A DNA stretch of 8,634 bases from UBA1227 sp045629305 (GCA_045629305.1 JAZQQZ010000006.1:1-8634); one strand, 5' to 3'. Shown: positions 1-5,714, numbered from the stretch's first letter. Notes: a model not told the origin generated them from the sequence alone. Translations and numbers: made by a program.

Positions 1-1
1 A

Positions 2-94
2 CTTATAGCACTAAAGGCTTCAGTTTGCATAGCATTTATTGCACTTTTGGCTATTGGTTCAATCGCACCTTTTGTGATTCCAAAATTTAAATAG
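2..94 (+). CDS. C-terminal fragment of a membrane protein (5' end outside the window)
   Basis: Reading from base 2 gives an open frame of 30 codons ending in TAG at 92-94. The last residues are strongly hydrophobic, rich in Ala, Ile, Leu, Val and Phe for about 20 residues, then Pro-Phe-Val-Ile-Pro and a basic tail Lys-Phe-Lys. This looks like a final transmembrane helix with a short positively charged end. The stop lies 11 nt before the next gene, and the stop codon overlaps that gene's Shine-Dalgarno sequence, which supports a real gene end and co-transcription. Too little is visible to name a family. The other two forward frames are less convincing: frame 1 reads a Cys/Trp/Tyr-rich peptide to a stop at 88-90, without the membrane-helix pattern. 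Confidence 0.6.
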   Translation, partial: LIALKASVCIAFIALLAIGSIAPFVIPKFK

Positions 95-105
95 GAAGGC
101 ATTTT

Positions 106-594
106 ATGAAGATATTAGTACTGTCTGATTCACACGGTAAACGTCAATTTACTTTTGACGCAATATATGAAAATGCTGACGCTGACGCTATCATCCACTT
201 GGGTGATGGCGTCACTGACGTTGATGAGGCAGCGCGCGACGTGGCTGATGTGCGTCACTTGAATGCTGCGCGAATTTATAAGGTTCGTGGCAACTGTGAT
301 ATGTTTTCAAATGAGGCAGTGACAACATTTGAAAACATAGGCGGTCACAAGTTCTTAGTGACACACGGCTATCAACAGGGCGTAAAGTCCGCTATGGGAC
401 GTGACGCCCTTTATGTCGATGCGCGCAATAACGGCCTTGATGTGGCCCTCTTTGGCCACACCCACAAGGCCCTTCTCGAAGAGCGTGACGGTGTCACACT
501 CTTTAACCCTGGCGCCGTTTTAAAGGGTCAATATGGTGTTATCACCATAGACGACAAAACCGGCGCGCTAACCTTTGAACACAAGGAAATATGA
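106..594 (+). CDS. YfcE/YsnB-like metallophosphoesterase
   Basis: A 162-residue protein of the calcineurin-like metallophosphoesterase superfamily, small YfcE/MJ0936-type branch. Members are cytoplasmic, bind two metal ions (often Mn or Ni) and hydrolyse phosphodiesters; physiological substrates are mostly unknown. The metal-binding motifs appear in the right order: D8-x-H10 in an N-terminal beta strand, G33-D34, G62-N63-C-D65, the T86-H87-G88 histidine, and G117-H118-T-H120. A conserved N134-P135-G136 follows near the C-terminus, so the domain is complete and of usual length. The ATG at 106 is set by AGGAAGG at 93-99, 6 nt upstream, and Met-Lys-Ile-Leu at the N-terminus is typical of the family. 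The gene sits between a membrane-protein end and a macro-domain gene, and probably belongs to one transcript with both. The exact substrate cannot be read from the sequence. Confidence 0.9.
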   Translation: MKILVLSDSHGKRQFTFDAIYENADADAIIHLGDGVTDVDEAARDVADVRHLNAARIYKVRGNCDMFSNEAVTTFENIGGHKFLVTHGYQQGVKSAMGRDALYVDARNNGLDVALFGHTHKALLEERDGVTLFNPGAVLKGQYGVITIDDKTGALTFEHKEI

Positions 595-603
595 GGTGAT
601 ATT

Positions 604-1080
604 ATGCCTGTAGAAGTAGTAAAAGGGGACATAACAAAACTCTCTGTTGATGCTGTCGTTAATGCCGCAAATTCAAGCCTTCTTGGCGGTGGAGGAGTGG
701 ATGGTGCGATACATTGTGCAGCGGGTCCAGAGCTCCTCGCAGAATGCCGTACACTAGGCGGTTGCAAGACAGGTGAGGCCAAGATAACAATGGGATATAA
801 CATGCCTTGTAAGTACATTATTCACACGGTAGGACCAGTGTGGGGTGGCGGTTCAAATGGTGAGGAAAATCTCCTTCGTTCCTGTTATAAAAATTCCCTT
901 GAACTTGCATTTACTCATGACTGTGAAAGCGTTGCTTTCCCACTGATTTCTGCTGGTGTCTATGGCTATCCAAAGCAGGCCGCTTTTGATATAGCAAAAG
1001 AGGAGTGTAACAAGTTTTTAGAGTCACATAACATGAAACTTTACATCGTTGTATTTGATGATCGAGGCCTTGATTTATAG
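604..1080 (+). CDS. Macro-domain protein, YmdB-like ADP-ribose/O-acetyl-ADP-ribose hydrolase family
   Basis: A 158-residue protein made of one macro domain. Related bacterial proteins bind ADP-ribose and hydrolyse O-acetyl-ADP-ribose or remove ADP-ribose from proteins in the cytoplasm. Visible motifs: G8-D9-I10-T11 at the adenine pocket, N20-A-A-N23-S, the glycine-rich loop G28-G-G-G-V-D33-G-A-I-H37, H74-T-V-G-P-V-W80, and S116-A-G-V-Y-G-Y-P123 in the phosphate loop. N23 and D33 match the catalytic Asn and Asp of E. coli YmdB. The protein stops soon after its last predicted beta strand (Val-Val-Phe-Asp-Asp) and so lacks about 10-20 residues of C-terminal helix seen in longer relatives. GAGGTGAT (593-600) overlaps the TGA of the upstream gene and fixes the ATG at 604, suggesting translational coupling to the phosphoesterase. 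A terminator follows directly. Confidence 0.9.
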   Translation: MPVEVVKGDITKLSVDAVVNAANSSLLGGGGVDGAIHCAAGPELLAECRTLGGCKTGEAKITMGYNMPCKYIIHTVGPVWGGGSNGEENLLRSCYKNSLELAFTHDCESVAFPLISAGVYGYPKQAAFDIAKEECNKFLESHNMKLYIVVFDDRGLDL

Positions 1081-1081
1081 C

Positions 1082-1126
1082 AAAAAAATAAGCTAAGTTC
1101 CAGTTGGAACTTAGCTTTTATTTTTT
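1082..1126. terminator. Bidirectional intrinsic terminator between the macro-domain gene and ndk
   Basis: A perfect 11-bp stem, AGCTAAGTTCC (1091-1101) pairing with GGAACTTAGCT (1106-1116), closes a 4-nt loop AGTT. On the plus strand it is followed by a T-rich run (1116-1126, interrupted only by A1120). On the minus strand, reading outwards from ndk, the A7 run at 1082-1088 becomes a T7 tract. It therefore fits as a shared terminator for the two convergent units: it starts 11 nt after the macro-domain stop and 17 nt after the ndk stop. Confidence 0.92.
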
Positions 1127-1132
1127 GTCCTC

Positions 1133-1540
1133 TTATGCCTCTGGACCAAAGAAACGCTTGATTTCGATTTCAGCAGTATCTGGGCCGTCAGAACCATGGA
1201 TGATGTTGTAAGTTGTAGATGTTGCATAGTCACCACGGATTGTACCAGCAAGAGCATCTTCATACTTTGTTGCACCCATAAGGCCACGCATACCAGAGAT
1301 AACGTTTTCTCCCTCAACGATCATTGCAACTACTGGGCCAGATGTCATGTATTCAAGCATACCAGGGAAGAAAGGCTTGTCAGCAACGTGTGCATAGTGC
1401 TCGCGGAGGATAGCCTCATCAAGGTTCTTCATTTCCATTCTAACGATTTTGAAGCCCTTGTTTTCGATTCGAGAAATTACTTCGCCCATAAGGCCGCGCT
1501 TAACGCAGTCAGGCTTGAGCATGATGTATGTTCTTTCCAT
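1133..1540 (-). CDS. ndk: Nucleoside diphosphate kinase
   Basis: A 135-residue nucleoside diphosphate kinase, which transfers the gamma phosphate from an NTP (usually ATP) to other NDPs through a phosphohistidine, balancing NTP and dNTP pools in the cytoplasm. The family is recognised by K9-P10-D11 near the N-terminus, Y49 and F57 in the nucleotide-binding helix, R85, the G99-T-I-R102-G-D segment and the active site N112-I-I-H115-G-S-D118. H115 is the phosphorylated residue. Length is normal for bacterial enzymes. The frame stays open to an ATG at 1633, but the start at 1540 is chosen because family members begin Met-Glu-Arg-Thr-(Tyr/Phe) and AAAGGAG lies just upstream. Odd point: the usual H-G-S-D-S-x-E-S-A segment reads H-G-S-D-G-P-D-T-A here, and Tyr111 stands where Arg is common. 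The gene is divergent from rpoB and shares its terminator with the convergent macro-domain gene. Confidence 0.96.
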   Translation of the reverse strand: MERTYIMLKPDCVKRGLMGEVISRIENKGFKIVRMEMKNLDEAILREHYAHVADKPFFPGMLEYMTSGPVVAMIVEGENVISGMRGLMGATKYEDALAGTIRGDYATSTTYNIIHGSDGPDTAEIEIKRFFGPEA

Positions 1541-1547
1541 AAATTTA

Positions 1548-1556
1548 ACTCCTTTT
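1548..1556 (-). promoter_or_regulatory. Shine-Dalgarno sequence of ndk
   Basis: Read on the minus strand this is AAAAGGAGT, 7 nt before the ATG whose first base is 1540. It decides the ndk start against the upstream in-frame ATG at 1633, which has no comparable site and would add 31 residues not found in the family. Confidence 0.85.
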
Positions 1557-1574
1557 TGCTTAGTTAACATCACT

Positions 1575-1603
1575 ATTTTAACAAAAAAACTGACACTTTT
1601 AAA
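1575..1603 (-). promoter_or_regulatory. Probable sigma-A-type promoter of ndk
   Basis: On the minus strand TAAAAT (1580-1575, 5 of 6 matches to TATAAT) lies 17 nt downstream of TTTAAA (1603-1598, 4 of 6 matches to TTGACA). Initiation would fall near 1568, giving an untranslated leader of about 28 nt that includes the Shine-Dalgarno sequence. The -35 box is weak, so the call rests on the -10 match, the spacing and the position. Confidence 0.4.
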
Positions 1604-1607
1604 GGGG

Positions 1608-1642
1608 GTATTTTGAATACAAAAAATAGGCAAAATACAAAA
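1608..1642. repeat. Cluster of short inverted and direct repeats between the ndk and rpoB promoters
   Basis: GTATTTTG (1608-1615) and CAAAATAC (1631-1638) are exact inverted copies with a 15-nt spacer. AATACAAAA occurs twice as a direct repeat (1616-1624 and 1634-1642, period 18 nt). A smaller inverted pair TTTTG/CAAAA (1611-1615 and 1620-1624) is nested inside. The cluster lies just upstream of the presumed ndk promoter and about 40 nt before the rpoB -35 box, where an operator could sit. AT-rich DNA yields such matches easily, so function is unproven. Confidence 0.35.
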
Positions 1643-1680
1643 CGCCCGGGTGGGTGTATTAGAAACTTATAAAAAAGGTG

Positions 1681-1709
1681 TTGACTCAGGGCTTTTTTTT
1701 CGATATAAT
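1681..1709 (+). promoter_or_regulatory. Strong sigma-A-type promoter of rpoBC
   Basis: TTGACT (1681-1686, 5 of 6) and TATAAT (1704-1709, 6 of 6) are separated by exactly 17 nt. Transcription should start near A1716. The 25 nt upstream are A/T-rich with an A6 tract at 1671-1676, which resembles an UP element. The spacer contains an unbroken T8 run (1693-1700). No other candidate this good is present upstream of rpoB, so the polymerase operon appears to be driven from here. Confidence 0.88.
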
Positions 1710-1769
1710 TCGACCACTTTCGCATTTTTTCTTTTATATTTATTTATATATAAAGGGAATTCGCGATGA

Positions 1770-1794
1770 TTCTAAACTAATTTTCTAAACTAAT
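1770..1794 (+). repeat. Tandem direct repeat in the rpoB leader
   Basis: TTCTAAACTAAT occurs twice without mismatch (1770-1781 and 1783-1794), separated by a single T, giving a 13-nt period. It ends 4 nt before the rpoB Shine-Dalgarno sequence. It may be a simple duplication or a repeated binding site in the mRNA or DNA. Confidence 0.8.
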
Positions 1795-1798
1795 GAAC

Positions 1799-1805
1799 GG
1801 AGTGA
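1799..1805 (+). promoter_or_regulatory. Shine-Dalgarno sequence of rpoB
   Basis: GGAGTGA lies upstream of the ATG at 1815, with 12 nt between the end of GGAG and the start codon, slightly longer than usual. An in-frame TGA at 1803-1805 means the ATG at 1815 is the first possible ATG start of this frame. Confidence 0.7.
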
Positions 1806-1814
1806 AAACAGTCT

Positions 1815-4800
1815 ATGGTAAATGTTAAACCGACCAATCTCGGCAATACCACAAGAATGAACTTCGCCAAAATCAATGAAGTTATGGAAATGCCAAACCT
1901 CATTGAAGTGCAGAAGAATTCTTACCAGTGGTTTTTAGATGTCGGACTTAAAGAAGTCTTCCGCGACATCTCCGAGATCACTGACTACACTGGAAACTTG
2001 GTACTTGAGTTCATCGATTACAAGATGGATGATCATCCAAAGTACACAGTAAAAGAGTGCAAGGAAAGAGACGCAACTTATGCAGCACCTCTTCGCGTTA
2101 CAGCAAGACTCTATAACAAGGAGACAGGTGAGGTTAAGGAATCTGACGTTTATATGGGTGACTTCCCTCTTATGACAGAGAGCGGTACATTCGTAATTAA
2201 CGGTGCAGAGCGCGCTATCGTTTCTCAGCTCGTTCGTTCTCCAGGCGTATACTTTGACATGACTCACGACAAGACAGGTAAGGAGCTCTATACTTCTACT
2301 GTTATTCCAAACCGTGGTGCATGGCTTGAGTACGAGTCTGATCAGAACGACATCTTCTATGTTCGTATCGACAAGAACAGAAAACTTTACATCACAACTT
2401 TCATCCGCGCACTTGGTCTTGGTACTAACCAGGAAATCCTTGATTTCTTCGGCGCTGATGAGAGGATTATGGCAACGCTCGAGCGTGACACAACCAAGAA
2501 CGCTGAGGAAGCATTACTCGAAGTTTACAAGAAACTTCGTCCAGGCGAGCCACCAACGCTTGAAACAGCTCAGGCTCACCTTGATGGTCTCTTCTTCGAC
2601 GCTCACCGTTATGACCTCTCTCGCGTAGGCCGTTATAAGTACAACAAGAAACTAGCTATTTCTCAGCGTCTTGTTGGCAACAAGCTCGCACAGCCTATCA
2701 TCAACGAAGCAACAGGTGAACTCCTTGCTGACGCAGGCGAGATTATCACTGCTGAAAAGGCATACGAGATTGAACAGGCCGGCATTATGCAGGCTATACT
2801 TGACGTGGACGGCAAGGAAATCAAAGTCGTATCAAACGGCATGGTTGATATCCTTCCATACGTTAAGAGCTTCAAAATCACAGAGGATGAACTCGAAGCA
2901 ATCGCTATCAACGAGAAGGTTCGCTTTAGCGTACTTATGGAAATCCTCGCTGGCAAGCCAAAGAAGGCTGCTCTTTTAGAGGCTCTTGCAGCACGCTGTG
3001 ACGACCTTATTCCAAAGCATATTATTATCGACGATATCTTTGCATCAATTAACTATATGAACTGCCTTGCTGCAAACATTGGTACAATTGATGATATCGA
3101 CCACCTTGGCAACCGCCGTATCCGTTCAGTCGGCGAATTACTCCAGAATCAGTTTAGAATTGGCTTTACACGTATGGAGAGAGTTGTACGTGAGCGTATG
3201 TCTCTCCAAGCTCAGGAACCAGAGAAGGCAACTCCACAGGCTCTTATCAATATCAGACCAGTAGTTGCAGCCGTTAAGGAATTCTTCGGTTCTTCTCCAC
3301 TTTCACAGTTTATGGACCAGACAAACCCACTTGCTGAGCTTACTCACAAGCGTCGTTTGTCAGCACTCGGCCCTGGCGGTCTTTCACGTGACCGCGCCGG
3401 ATTCGAGGTTCGTGACGTACACTACAGCCACTATGGTCGTATGTGTCCTATCGAGACACCAGAAGGTCCTAACATCGGTCTTATCTCTTACCTCGCAACA
3501 TTTGCTCGTATCAACAAGTACGGCTTTATCGAGGCACCTTTCCGCAAGATTGATAAAGAGACAGGCCGCGTTCTTGACGAAGTTGTTTACATGACAGCTG
3601 ACGTTGAGGATGAATACAGAGTAGCTCAGGCAAATGAGCCACTCGATGAGGAAGGTCACTTCCTCCGTGACAAGGTAACAATCCGTTACCGTGATGGTTT
3701 CGATGAGGTTGACAGGTCAATCCCAGATTACATGGACGTATCTCCAAGAATGCTTGTATCAGTAGCTACAGCTATGATTCCATTCCTCGAGAACGATGAC
3801 GCAAACCGTGCACTCATGGGTTCTAACATGCAGCGTCAGGCTGTTCCTCTTATGAAGACTCAGGCACCATTCGTTGGTACTGGTATGGAGCACAAGGCTG
3901 CTGTTGACTCAGGTGTTGTAGTTCTTGCAAAGCGTGCTGGTAAAGTTATCCACGTTGATGCAGACTCAATCGAGATCGAAACAGACAAGGGCGAAATTGA
4001 TTCTTATGAGCTTATCAAGTTCATGCGTTCAAACCAGGGCACATGCGTAAACCAGCGCCCAATCGTTTCCCTTGGTCAAAAGGTAGTGGCAAAAGAAGTA
4101 ATTGCAGATGGTCCTGCAACATCACATGGTGAAATCTCCCTTGGTAAGAATGCCCTTATCGGCTTTATGACTTGGGAAGGTTACAACTACGAGGATGCTG
4201 TTCTTCTTAATGAGAAGATTGTTCGCGACGACGTTTATACTTCAATCCATATTGAGGAATATGAACTCGAGGCTCGTGACACCAAACTTGGACCTGAGGA
4301 GATTACTCGTGATATTCCAAACGTTGGTGACGATGCTCTCGCTGACCTTGACGAGTTCGGTATCATCCGTATCGGTGCAGAGGTTCACTCAGGTGACATC
4401 CTTGTTGGTAAGGTAACACCAAAGGGCGAGACAGAGCTCACAGCAGAGGAGCGTCTCCTCCGTGCAATCTTTGGTGAGAAGGCACGTGAGGTTCGTGATA
4501 CATCTCTCCGTGTACCACACGGTGAGTACGGTATCGTAGTTAACGTAGAAGTATTCACACGTGAAAACTCAGACGAGCTTTCACCTGGCGTAAACAAGGT
4601 TGTACGTTGCTACATCGCTCAGAAGAGAAAGATTCAAGTCGGCGATAAGATGGCCGGCCGTCATGGTAACAAGGGTGTTGTATCACGCATCCTTCCACAG
4701 GAGGATATGCCATTCCTTCCTGATGGTACTCCACTTGACATCGTACTTAACCCACTCGGTGTTCCATCTCGTATGAACATCGGTCAGGTTCTTGAAGTAA

Positions 4801-5714
4801 ACATCGGTATGGCAGCTCGTCTTAAGGGCTGGAAGATCATGACACCTGTATTCGATGGTGCTCATGAGGAAGATGTTCAGTACTTCTTGTCAGAGTCAAA
4901 GCTCCTCTCAGAGGGCAATGACAAGATTCGCGAACTCGTACTCAAGTATGAGGATATGAATGCTAAAACAGGTTATAACCTTGTTGACCTCATCGAGTTC
5001 TTAAAGGCAAATACAAAGACAGAAGAAGAGCATGCATTTATTGATGCTGCTTTCGAATACCGCTTTGGTAAGACAAAGCTTATTGATGGTCGTACAGGTA
5101 AGCCATTCGATAACCCAGTTACCGTTGGTGTTATGTATTACCTCAAGCTTCATCACCTTGTTGATGATAAGATTCACGCACGTTCAACAGGTCCTTACAG
5201 CCTTGTTACTCAGCAGCCACTTGGTGGTAAAGCTCAGTTCGGTGGCCAGCGTTTCGGTGAAATGGAAGTTTGGGCACTTGAGGCTTATGGTGCTGCTTAT
5301 ACTCTTCAGGAAATCCTTACAATCAAGTCTGATGATATCGTAGGTCGTGTTAAGACATACGAAGCTATCGTTAAGGGACAGAGCGTTCCAAAGTCAGGCG
5401 TTCCAGAGTCATTCAAGGTACTCATCAAGGAACTCCAGTCACTCGGTCTTGATGTTAAGGTCCTTGATAAGGACGATAATGAAATCGACTTAAAGCAGAA
5501 CTTTGATACTGATGACGTTAACTTCCGTCTTGTTGAAAACGAGAACTTCAAACCTCAGTATGTAAATGATGCAGAGGGTGCAGAAGGTTTCGCTACAACT
5601 CTTGACGAGAATGGTGAAGTTATCGAAGAAGAGTTCGATGAAGAAGCAGAATTTTCAAATGATTTAGATGACATCGAAGGTCCAACAGACTTTGAGATGG
5701 GCATTGAAGAATAA
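1815..5714 (+). CDS. rpoB: DNA-directed RNA polymerase subunit beta
   Basis: A complete 1299-residue beta subunit of RNA polymerase, which with beta' forms the active centre for RNA synthesis. The N-terminus has the typical Phe-Ala-Lys-Ile ... Pro-Asn-Leu-Ile-Glu-Val-Gln-Lys. The rifampicin pocket is at 490-519 (F490-F-G-S-S-P495-L-S-Q-F-M-D501, H511-K-R-R-L-S516-A-L518), with cluster III around P549-E-G-P-N-I554-G-L-I557. The catalytic-site segment G943-D-K-M-A-G-R-H-G-N-K953-G and the C-terminal anchor D1117-D-K-I-H1121-A-R-S-T-G, which clamps beta', are intact. The resistance positions equivalent to E. coli D516, H526, S531 and L533 are wild type, so a rifampicin-sensitive enzyme is expected; the equivalent of Q510 is Pro. 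The last 82 residues (1218-1299) form an acidic tail with 31 Asp/Glu and 4 Lys/Arg. Length lies between Bacillus (about 1190) and E. coli (1342). It is followed after 14 nt by rpoC; no ribosomal protein gene precedes it. Confidence 0.99.
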   Translation: MVNVKPTNLGNTTRMNFAKINEVMEMPNLIEVQKNSYQWFLDVGLKEVFRDISEITDYTGNLVLEFIDYKMDDHPKYTVKECKERDATYAAPLRVTARLYNKETGEVKESDVYMGDFPLMTESGTFVINGAERAIVSQLVRSPGVYFDMTHDKTGKELYTSTVIPNRGAWLEYESDQNDIFYVRIDKNRKLYITTFIRALGLGTNQEILDFFGADERIMATLERDTTKNAEEALLEVYKKLRPGEPPTLETAQAHLDGLFFDAHRYDLSRVGRYKYNKKLAISQRLVGNKLAQPIINEATGELLADAGEIITAEKAYEIEQAGIMQAILDVDGKEIKVVSNGMVDILPYVKSFKITEDELEAIAINEKVRFSVLMEILAGKPKKAALLEALAARCDDLIPKHIIIDDIFASINYMNCLAANIGTIDDIDHLGNRRIRSVGELLQNQFRIGFTRMERVVRERMSLQAQEPEKATPQALINIRPVVAAVKEFFGSSPLSQFMDQTNPLAELTHKRRLSALGPGGLSRDRAGFEVRDVHYSHYGRMCPIETPEGPNIGLISYLATFARINKYGFIEAPFRKIDKETGRVLDEVVYMTADVEDEYRVAQANEPLDEEGHFLRDKVTIRYRDGFDEVDRSIPDYMDVSPRMLVSVATAMIPFLENDDANRALMGSNMQRQAVPLMKTQAPFVGTGMEHKAAVDSGVVVLAKRAGKVIHVDADSIEIETDKGEIDSYELIKFMRSNQGTCVNQRPIVSLGQKVVAKEVIADGPATSHGEISLGKNALIGFMTWEGYNYEDAVLLNEKIVRDDVYTSIHIEEYELEARDTKLGPEEITRDIPNVGDDALADLDEFGIIRIGAEVHSGDILVGKVTPKGETELTAEERLLRAIFGEKAREVRDTSLRVPHGEYGIVVNVEVFTRENSDELSPGVNKVVRCYIAQKRKIQVGDKMAGRHGNKGVVSRILPQEDMPFLPDGTPLDIVLNPLGVPSRMNIGQVLEVNIGMAARLKGWKIMTPVFDGAHEEDVQYFLSESKLLSEGNDKIRELVLKYEDMNAKTGYNLVDLIEFLKANTKTEEEHAFIDAAFEYRFGKTKLIDGRTGKPFDNPVTVGVMYYLKLHHLVDDKIHARSTGPYSLVTQQPLGGKAQFGGQRFGEMEVWALEAYGAAYTLQEILTIKSDDIVGRVKTYEAIVKGQSVPKSGVPESFKVLIKELQSLGLDVKVLDKDDNEIDLKQNFDTDDVNFRLVENENFKPQYVNDAEGAEGFATTLDENGEVIEEEFDEEAEFSNDLDDIEGPTDFEMGIEE

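Larger units (their letters stand above)
1716..1814 (+). promoter_or_regulatory. rpoB 5' untranslated leader with weak hairpin and minimal reading frame
   Basis: About 99 nt of AT-rich leader lie between the predicted start of transcription and the rpoB ATG. TTTATAT (1733-1739) and ATATAAA (1748-1754) can pair across an 8-nt loop, extended at the base by a G-U and a C-G pair (1731-1732 with 1755-1756). The 3' arm covers AAAGGGA (1752-1758), a Shine-Dalgarno-like sequence 7 nt before an ATG (1766) that opens a four-codon frame Met-Ile-Leu-Asn-stop (1766-1780). There is no terminator-like hairpin with a U-tract, so classical attenuation is not indicated. Whether the leader regulates anything is unknown. 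Confidence 0.4.

Noticed and set aside
528..818. Open frame of 96 codons on the minus strand across the phosphoesterase/macro-domain junction
   Set aside because: It overlaps two well-supported genes on the other strand and resembles no known protein.
1196..1567. Open frame of 123 codons on the plus strand opposite ndk
   Set aside because: It is a frame shadow of a clear Ndk gene; the protein is Cys/His-rich without any family pattern.
1541..1633. N-terminal extension of ndk to an ATG at 1633 on the minus strand
   Set aside because: The extra 31 residues do not match the family, cover the probable promoter and the Shine-Dalgarno sequence, and have no ribosome binding site of their own.
1671..1700. 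A6G / CT6 inverted repeat followed by T8 as an intrinsic terminator
   Set aside because: The stem is almost only A-T pairs with a 14-nt loop and coincides exactly with a near-consensus -35/-10 promoter, which is the better reading.
1793..1828. An 11-codon frame starting at ATG 1793 and overlapping the rpoB start
   Set aside because: It has no Shine-Dalgarno sequence upstream (preceded by the AT-rich tandem repeat), and its codons simply cover the rpoB ribosome binding site.
1935..5551. Many open frames of 60-110 codons on both strands inside rpoB
   Set aside because: All are shadows caused by the strongly biased codon use of rpoB; none has a plausible ribosome binding site with a recognisable protein.
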